Assembly (NCBI GenBank): GCA_002294005.1
Contig: DBEH01000013.1
Coordinates: forward strand, 1-11,208
Length of the DNA: 11,208 nt
Origin: Firmicutes bacterium UBA911
GTDB lineage: Bacteria > Bacillota > Desulfotomaculia > Desulfotomaculales > Desulforudaceae
Direction: 5' to 3'
The position numbers and the translations under genes were made by a program. Each line of letters opens with the position of its first letter. The stretch's first letter is position 1. The notes beneath the pieces were generated by a model. That model saw only the letters and a list, made by a program, of their open reading frames with translations, was not told the DNA's origin and ran no database searches. This document shows positions 5,649 through 11,208 of this stretch, piece after piece.

Positions 5649-8600
5649 GTGGCAACTGCACCGGGCCGGGATCTTCAACTTCTGGTACTACGACGACGAG
5701 GAGCTGGAGTTTGCGGACGGCAAGCTGCTGCTCCGCGGCAGCAACGGGTCGGGTAAGTCGGTCACAATGCAAAGCTTCATTCCGTTGCTGCTGGACGGCA
5801 GGAAAAGAGAAGAGGCCGCTTTAAGGGAGCACGACGTATTCAAGGCCGAAGCCGAGAAGGTGCAGGTCGAGAGGACCATTACGACCCTTCAGGAGAATAT
5901 CCGTGCCAAAGAGAAGGGGCTGGAGCAGAAGCGGCAGACCGAGATGAGGTTGCGCCGGCAGATTGATATGGAAGAAGACAAGGCAGCCAACACCGAGACG
6001 GTAATGAAGAGCCTGTTGGAGCACTTGGCCGCCGAGGCCGGCCCGGCACTGTTTGCCGGGCACCATCCGGCGGCGGCGGAGTTCCGCAAGGGTTACACGG
6101 AAGAGTTTGCGTTTGACCTCTGGCGGCAGGAGACCGCGGAATACTTGACCAGGCTGGAGAATATCCTGAAGGTGCTCAAAGAGCAGACCCGGGCCAGGGA
6201 CAAATACGAGGATGCCGACCGCGACCGGGCCGAGGCGCAAAGGATTTTGGACGGCGCCGAACACGAGGCGTCCAAGGCCAATTCGTTCTTCGACGAGGAA
6301 AAGGACCGGTACCTCGGCGCCTTTCACGCCTGGGTCAAGCACAACCGGGAACTGCTTTTGTCAGCGGACGAAATTCGGCGGACATCGAGCGGGCGTTACA
6401 GATGTTCGAGCCTTACCGCCTGGAGGCGGTGAGGGAGCCGGCGGCGGAGGCCTACCACCGGTACTCCGAAAAGCTGCGCGAGGAACTGGCGGACCTTGGG
6501 CAGCAAATCAAGCAGAAGAAACGGGCGACCGACGAGAAGAACCGGGAACTGGATGAGCGGAAGAAGAAGAAAGACCCGGAACCGGAGCGCCACCCGGACA
6601 CGGAGGCGGCACGAGCGGGGCTTGAGGCGGCCGGGATTCCCTGCCTGCCTTTCTTCGCGGCCGTCGAATTCCGCGAGGAGATCACCGAGGAGATGCGGGA
6701 GCGCCTCGAGGCGGCGATTACCCAGATGGGGCTTCTGGATGCGCTGATTGTCCCGGAGCGTTTTCTGGCGCAGGTGGACCGGCATGACCGGGTACTTGAG
6801 CCCGCGCCGGCGTTCTTGGCCCACACGTTGGCCGATTTGCCGGCCCCAACGCCGGCGGAGGACTCCGCCGTTACCGCCCAGGACGTAGACAACGTGCTGC
6901 GCAGCATATTGATTGACGACACCGGAGAGGAGAACCGGGCCCGGGCCTTGGTCCGCGAGGACGGGCGCTACCGGCTGGCCTTGCTCAGGGGACACGCTCC
7001 CCGCCGGGACCGGTCGACTTACATCGGGCGGGAGGCACGGTGCCGGTACCGCCGGGAGGTCATCGACCGGCTGAAAGCGGAGCTGGAGACGCTGGAGGAG
7101 GAGCGCGCCGCTCTGGCACTGGCGGAGCAGCAGTTGCAGGGCCGGTTGCGCCGGCTCCGTGAAGAGTATCAGAGTTTCCCCGCTGTTGCAAAAGAAGGAC
7201 GAAACGCTCAGAAAGGCTCTGGGGCAGCTTCAGGAAGTGCGCGCCAGGCTTCGCGGCCTAACGGAAGGGCTGGCGCTTCTGGGCACGGAGGAAGCTTATA
7301 ATGCGGCCCTAGGGCATATGCGCGGCTACCACGACCACCTGCACCGGCTGGAACTGGCTTGCAAGGACTTTGCCAACTGCCGGAGCCGGATTGTTGACTG
7401 CCGCTTGAACTTGAAAGAAGCGGCGGAAGATGCCGGAGTTCTTCAGGAGGAACTCGCCGCTTTCGGCCGGGAACTGGAAACCAATAGGCTGCGCCTGATG
7501 CAGATTGCGCGGCGGCTGGACGAGTTGGGCGTCGACGACATCCAGGCGCGGATTGAGGCGGTCCTGCAGCGCCTGGCGGACTTGCCGGGGGCTATTGACG
7601 CGGCGAAGACGGAGATGATGAATGCCGGGAATAGGTTCGACAACGCCGGGAGGGAGATTTTTGACACGCGCGGGAAGCGCATAGCGGCCCGTTTGCTGCA
7701 GGAACTTTGGAAGAGGACCTTTGTGGACGATCTCCGGCTCGGGCTGCCTGGTGCGGTGGAGGTCGGCGCCGACCCGGCTGATGACGATGTGGCCGGAGTC
7801 GCCCGCACCATCCTGCGGCAAGACAGCCCGGCCTCCGGGGAGGAGCTTGACCGGGCGAAAGTGACTGACCGGCTGAACGAGGCTTTCTACCGGGAACAGG
7901 CGGTACTGGTCGAGTACCGGCCGGCGCAGGCGGCGGTGCTGGAGTTGGATGAGGAGGCGGCGGCACTGGGGCCGGAGGGACGGGCGGCCGGTGAAGCCGA
8001 TGAGGAGTTGGGTGTGCTGCTGGAACAGTTGCGTCAAAAAGCCCGCCGGGTACAGTTGCTCGTGGAGTACGAGGGCAAGCGGGTCAGCCCGTTTTACGTG
8101 CTGGACCGTCTGGACAAGGACATTGACACCCAGCGGGCGATCCTGACCGAAAAGGACCGGGAGCTCTACGAAGAGGTCATTATGCATAGTGTCGGCCGCA
8201 CCATCCGCGGCCGGATCAACCGTGCCGGGCGGTGGGTGGAGAAGATCAACCGGCTGATGGAGGAAAGGAATACCTCCAGCGGGCTGACCTTCTCCATCCG
8301 TTGGCGGCCGCGGACCGCGGAGCACGAGCACGAGATGGACACGAAAGACATGGTGGACCTGCTGCAACGCGACCCCCGTCTTTATCGGGACGAGGATGTG
8401 CGCCGGGTCACCGAACACTTCCGGTCGCGGGTGGACCGGGCCAGGGCGGCGCTGGAGGACAAGGGCTACGGCGAGACCTTTCACCAGATCGTCAAGGAAA
8501 TCCTGGACTACCGGAAGTGGTTCGCCTTCACCCTTTACTACAGGCGGGCCGGGGAACAGCGCAAGGAACTGACCAACAACGCGTTCTATAAGTTCAGCGG

Positions 8601-8961
8601 CGGGGAAAAAGCCATGGCGATGTACATCCCCCTTTTTTCGGCGGCCTACTCCCGCTACATGGACGCCCGGGACGACGCCCCCCATATCATCTCCCTGGAT
8701 GAGGCCTTCGCCGGGGTTGACGAACATAACGTCCGGGACATGTTTGACCTGATGGAAAACCTGGGGTTCAACCATATTATCAATTCCCAGGTCCTATGGG
8801 GTGATGAAGTACCGGGGGTTGGGGCGAGCCGGTGGGAGCGTCACGCTCAAAAACCCGACCGCCCAGGAGCAGGAGGCACTCTCCTTTTTTCTCGGCCGGG
8901 ACTGCACGGGGCGTGTGTCGGTGACAGTGTCCGTGTCGTCCTTCATCGAGGCCTTGAATAA
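5632..8961 (+). pseudogene. jetC: JetC-like SMC/SbcC-type ATPase (TIGR02680), head deletion plus two frameshifts
   Basis: Third cluster gene, for the SMC-like motor that would extrude DNA loops. The start gives KWQLHRAGIFNFWYYDDEEL, then Walker A GSNGSGKS (residues 36-43) and FIPLLLDG. The family then normally continues with a DPFGSR-type block and some 250 or more further head residues. Here LLLDGRK passes directly into coiled coil (from REEAALREHDVFKAEAEKV, about 5800), an in-frame loss of most of the N-terminal head. One-base lesions follow: a lost A at 6371-6373 (LSADE then SADIERALQMF in the next frame) and an extra A at 7190-7193 (YQSFPAVA then KKDETLRKAL). A hinge-like globular part (GIPCLPFFAAVEF to ARCRYRREV) lies at about 6640-7060. 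The C-terminal head keeps the ABC signature FSGGEKA (8590s) and Walker B/D-loop SLDEAFAGVD (8692-8721). Homology ends at NSQVLWGD (about 8806); the last 50 codons to TGA/TAA at 8959-8961 are jetD sequence read out of frame. Confidence 0.88.
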
Positions 8962-10089
8962 GACCAAGTACGCGGGAATCGGATTTAAGGAATTGCTGGA
9001 AGGCTATGCGGGGCGGGACGTTCTGACACGTGCGGAGGAACTGGAAGACCGCAGTAACCGAAAAACTTCGTTCTTCCAAAACCTGGCTGAGAAACACAGC
9101 AGCCCACATGGGCGGCTGTGGCTGGAGCACGTCAGGATGGCGGGTCCGGACACGCGGGGGCTCCACCTGGCTTTTGAGAAGCACCCCGATGTCCTGGCGG
9201 GACAACTTGAGAACGTCCTGGCCGCGCTTAGCCGGCTGGGGCGGATGCGCCAGGCCCGGGAGCCGTTCGGCTACATGAGACTGCCCGTATTCGCCGAGCA
9301 GACGGTCGGCGATCCGCACGGGTTCGACCTGGACACCGAACAGGGCCGCTATTTGATCGCCGCCCTGCAGGTGATCAAAAGCCATGAGGACCAAAAGTAC
9401 ACGGCCAAGAGCCGCCTGTCCGCGGAGGAAGTGACCGAACTGTTCGGTTGCTTTGGGATCGTCAGGGATGAGCTATTGAACTTCGTCACCTGTTCCGGCC
9501 TTCTGGCGGCAGGGGAAGACGGTACGTCCAAGGCCTGGTGGCGGGCGGCCTGGGATGAAGGCGCGGTGTTGAACGTACCCTTGAGAGAGCTGGCCGGTCT
9601 GGGGGCCGTTGTTCCGGCCGGCTCGCTCGGCCGCGTTGACCTGCCCAAGACAGTGTTCGTGGTCGAAAACTCCGGTGTGTTTTCGGAAATTCTGGCCGGC
9701 TTCGGCGGGACGCGCCTCCCGCCGCTGGTGTGTGCCAACGGGCGGTTCAAGCTGGCCTGTCTTCTGCTTCTGGATAAATTGGCCGCCGAAGGTATTGCCA
9801 TCCACTACTCCGGTGACTTCGACCCGGAGGGTCTACAGTTGGCCCACCAGCTTTTGCGACGCTATCCGGACCGGTTGGTCCCTGGCGCTACACGGTCCAC
9901 GACTATGAACGATGTGTCTCCGGGGTGCCTCTTTCCGAGTCCCGCCTGAGGAAGCTCTCCACCATCGGCCATCCGCTCCTGGTCCCCGTCAAGGAGAGGA
10001 TGCTGTCGGTGCGCAAAGCGGGTTACCAGGAGGGTCTGGTGAAAACCCTGGTGGCGGACATCAGGCGCATTCTGACGGATTCCTGTTAG
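8801..10089 (+). pseudogene. jetD: JetD-like TOPRIM nuclease (DUF3323/DUF2399, TIGR02679), 5'-truncated and frameshifted
   Basis: Fourth cluster gene. JetD proteins carry a topoisomerase VI A-like TOPRIM domain and cut the DNA captured by the JetABC motor. The open frame begins GTG-ATG at 8801, and homology is already under way at KYRGLGRAGGSVTLKNPT. Relatives have about 20 more residues before this point, so the true 5' end seems lost in the deletion that also clipped jetC. The middle has the DUF3323-type region. The C-terminal DUF2399 TOPRIM part shows the metal-binding acidic residues: Glu in FVVENSGVF (Glu at 9665-9667) and the two Asp of SGDFDPEG (9815-9823). The frame stops early at 9947-9949. 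After LVP the family continues one frame over as WRYTVHDYERCVSGVPLSES to TAG 10087-10089. Restoring one C at 9880-9882 reconnects them, giving about 430 codons in all. Confidence 0.87.
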
Positions 10090-10245
10090 CCGGACGGAAA
10101 GGACCCGGCGGGCAGCCCATTTCAACGACCGGGCCGTGTGGCGGTTCATTCGGGACGCGCCGCAACTGGTTGGCGGGCCGGGGCTCGCGGAAGCATTCGG
10201 CACGGTTCGGCCCTGCCCGCACCAGGCGGAGGTGGCGGAACTCCG
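10090..10245. other. unassigned region between convergent jetD and gatB
   Basis: This GC-rich stretch holds no gene that I recognise and no convincing terminator hairpin. A plus-strand frame around 10115-10250 (with NDRAVWRFIRDAPQLVGG) is open but lacks a ribosome site and runs on into gatB antisense. Confidence 0.3.
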
Positions 10246-10281
10246 TTCAGCCTGCAGTTTGTCGCGCAAAAGCCGGTTCAC
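10246..10281 (-). repeat. duplicated gatB 3' end, copy downstream of the gene
   Basis: This segment repeats the terminal part of gatB (10320-10356) with one mismatch (10274 against 10349) and one missing base opposite 10326. On the minus strand it encodes VNRLLRDKLQ, against VNQLLRDKLQ in gatB. It lies 75 bases away, in the same frame, beyond the gatB stop, and the missing base removes the stop codon from frame. Confidence 0.8.
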
Positions 10282-10319
10282 CTTGCCGAGCATGTTGCCG
10301 AAGCTGTTGGACCGGGTGA

Positions 10320-10356
10320 TTCAGCTCTGCAGTTTGTCGCGCAAAAGCTGGTTCAC
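10320..10356 (-). repeat. gatB 3' end, repeat copy within the gene
   Basis: The in-gene copy covers the last codons of gatB (VNQLLRDKLQS) and its TGA at 10321-10323. It matches the downstream copy at 10246-10281. Confidence 0.8.
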
Positions 10357-11208
10357 GAGCTGCGGGTTCGCTTTGCCCTTGGTCTCTTTCATTACCTGGC
10401 CCACCAAAAACCCGAGCGCCTTCTCCTTGCCGCCCCGAAAGTCGGCGGCCGGCCCGGGGTGCGCCGCGATCACGCGGTCGGCCACCGCCCCCAGCTCGCC
10501 GGCGTCGGCGATCTGCACCAGGCCCTTTTCCTTCACGATCGCCCCGGCGTCGGCGCCGGTGGTGAACATCTCGTCGAACACGTCCTTGGCCATTTTGCCG
10601 CTGATGACGCCCTTTTTCACCAGCTCCAGAAGCTCGGCCAGCCGCCGCGGGGTGAGATCCGTCTCCTCGATCTCCCGCCCGGCCGCGTTCAGGCAGCGGC
10701 TCACCTCGCCCATGAGCCAATTGCTCACCATCTTGGGCTCGCCGAAAAGTGCGACCGTCTCTTCGTAGAAGTCGGCCATCGCCCGCGAGGCGGTGATCAC
10801 CTCGGCGTCGTAGGCGGGGAGCCCGTGCCCGTCCACCAGGCGCGCGTAGCGGGCGTCCGGCATCTCCGGCATCGTCCGCGCAAGCTCCGCCACCCAGGCC
10901 GGGTCGATCTCCAGCGGGGGCACGTTCGGGTCCGGGAAGCAGCGGTAGTCGGTGGCCAAATACTTGGTGCGCATCGCCCGGGTCACGCCCCGGGCCTCGT
11001 CCCAGTGCCGGGTCTCCGGGATCACCGGCTCCCCGCTTCGCACCAGGTCCACCTGCCGGGCCACCTCGTACTCGATGCCCCGGGCCACGGCCCGAAAGGA
11101 GTTCATGTTTTTAAGCTCGGTCTTCTGGCCGAACACCGCGCTGCCGCGCGGCCGAACCGACACGTTGGCGTCGGCGCGCATCGACCCTTCCTCCATCTTG
11201 CAGTCCGA
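10321..11208 (-). CDS. gatB: Asp/Glu-tRNA(Asn/Gln) amidotransferase subunit B, C-terminal part
   Basis: GatB activates Glu-tRNA(Gln) or Asp-tRNA(Asn) by phosphorylation within the GatCAB complex, so that ammonia from GatA can amidate it; it is needed where glutaminyl- or asparaginyl-tRNA synthetase is missing. The gene runs off the right edge. The 295 codons present begin at the family signature DCKMEEGSMRADANVSVRP and continue with EIKN-like TELKNMNSFRAVARGIEYE, YRCFPDPNVPPLEI and SNWLMGEVSRCLN. They end in the YqeY-like tail domain (TPRRLAELLELVKKGVISGK through ALGFLVGQVMKETKGKANPQ). The usual length is about 475 residues, so roughly 180 N-terminal residues lie outside. There are no frameshifts or missing blocks. 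It is convergent with jetD and is the clearest housekeeping gene here. Confidence 0.97.
   Translation of the reverse strand, partial: SDCKMEEGSMRADANVSVRPRGSAVFGQKTELKNMNSFRAVARGIEYEVARQVDLVRSGEPVIPETRHWDEARGVTRAMRTKYLATDYRCFPDPNVPPLEIDPAWVAELARTMPEMPDARYARLVDGHGLPAYDAEVITASRAMADFYEETVALFGEPKMVSNWLMGEVSRCLNAAGREIEETDLTPRRLAELLELVKKGVISGKMAKDVFDEMFTTGADAGAIVKEKGLVQIADAGELGAVADRVIAAHPGPAADFRGGKEKALGFLVGQVMKETKGKANPQLVNQLLRDKLQS

Noticed and set aside
6371..7193. Programmed ribosomal frameshifting in jetC
   Set aside because: Neither site has a slippery heptamer or a clear stimulatory structure, and the gene has large deletions too, so mutation or error is simpler.
7309..8775. 488-codon minus-strand open frame opposite jetC
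   Set aside because: It is a shadow of the well-conserved JetC C-terminal half, with no family-like content.
10136..10768. 210-codon plus-strand frame over the gatB end
   Set aside because: Its first part is unassigned and the rest is Ser/Pro-rich antisense of gatB.
1..11208. CRISPR array, tRNA, rRNA or insertion-sequence transposase
   Set aside because: No regularly spaced repeats, cloverleaf-like segments or transposase motifs were seen on either strand.

Overview
The window reads like a GC-rich Gram-positive anaerobe of the Bacillota, probably of the Desulfotomaculia or Moorellia kind. This is inferred from the high GC of most genes, a YvlB/YvlD-type pair, a MoaD-like protein with a GTPGPYR tail, and a Bacillota-style gatB. 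The exact organism cannot be fixed from the sequence. Only one stretch (about 545-1210) is clearly AT-rich; it carries a toxin-antitoxin pair and looks acquired.

Layout. 1-342 (+): 3' end of a PQQ-type beta-propeller gene with a one-base frameshift. 584-1157 (-): Phd/YefM-type antitoxin and ParE/RelE-type toxin, both intact. 1323-1484 (+): a short remnant resembling the N-terminus of an AraC-type regulator. 1519-1842 (-): a MoaD/ThiS-like ubiquitin-fold protein without the usual C-terminal diglycine. 1975-2134 (+): a broken YvlB-like (SHOCT-like) gene with a 65-base-spaced direct repeat. 2218-2574 (+): intact YvlD-like membrane protein. 2783-10089 (+): a four-gene locus. 10321-11208 (-): the C-terminal 295 codons of gatB, running off the right edge, with a partial duplication of its 3' end just beyond the stop codon.

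The centrepiece is the 7.3-kb four-gene locus. Its products match, in order, the DUF2397 (TIGR02677), DUF2398 (TIGR02678), SbcC/SMC-like ATPase (TIGR02680) and DUF3323/DUF2399 TOPRIM (TIGR02679) families. This is the conserved neighbourhood assigned to Wadjet (JetABCD) anti-plasmid defence: a kleisin, a KITE protein and an SMC-like ATPase form a DNA-loop-extruding complex, and a topoisomerase VI-like TOPRIM nuclease cuts small circular DNA. I recall this subtype as Wadjet type III, but the number is from memory.

Here every one of the four genes is damaged. jetA is interrupted by about 165 bases of unmatched sequence that also changes frame. jetB has a one-base insertion. jetC has lost most of its N-terminal ATPase head and carries two one-base indels. 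A deletion appears to have removed the jetC 3' end together with the jetD 5' end, and jetD has a one-base deletion near its end. Between these lesions the reading frames and family motifs are well kept. The simplest reading is a recently inactivated, dead Wadjet-type system. The uninterrupted gatB, yvlD and toxin-antitoxin genes argue against poor sequence quality as the whole explanation, although single-base lesions could individually be errors.
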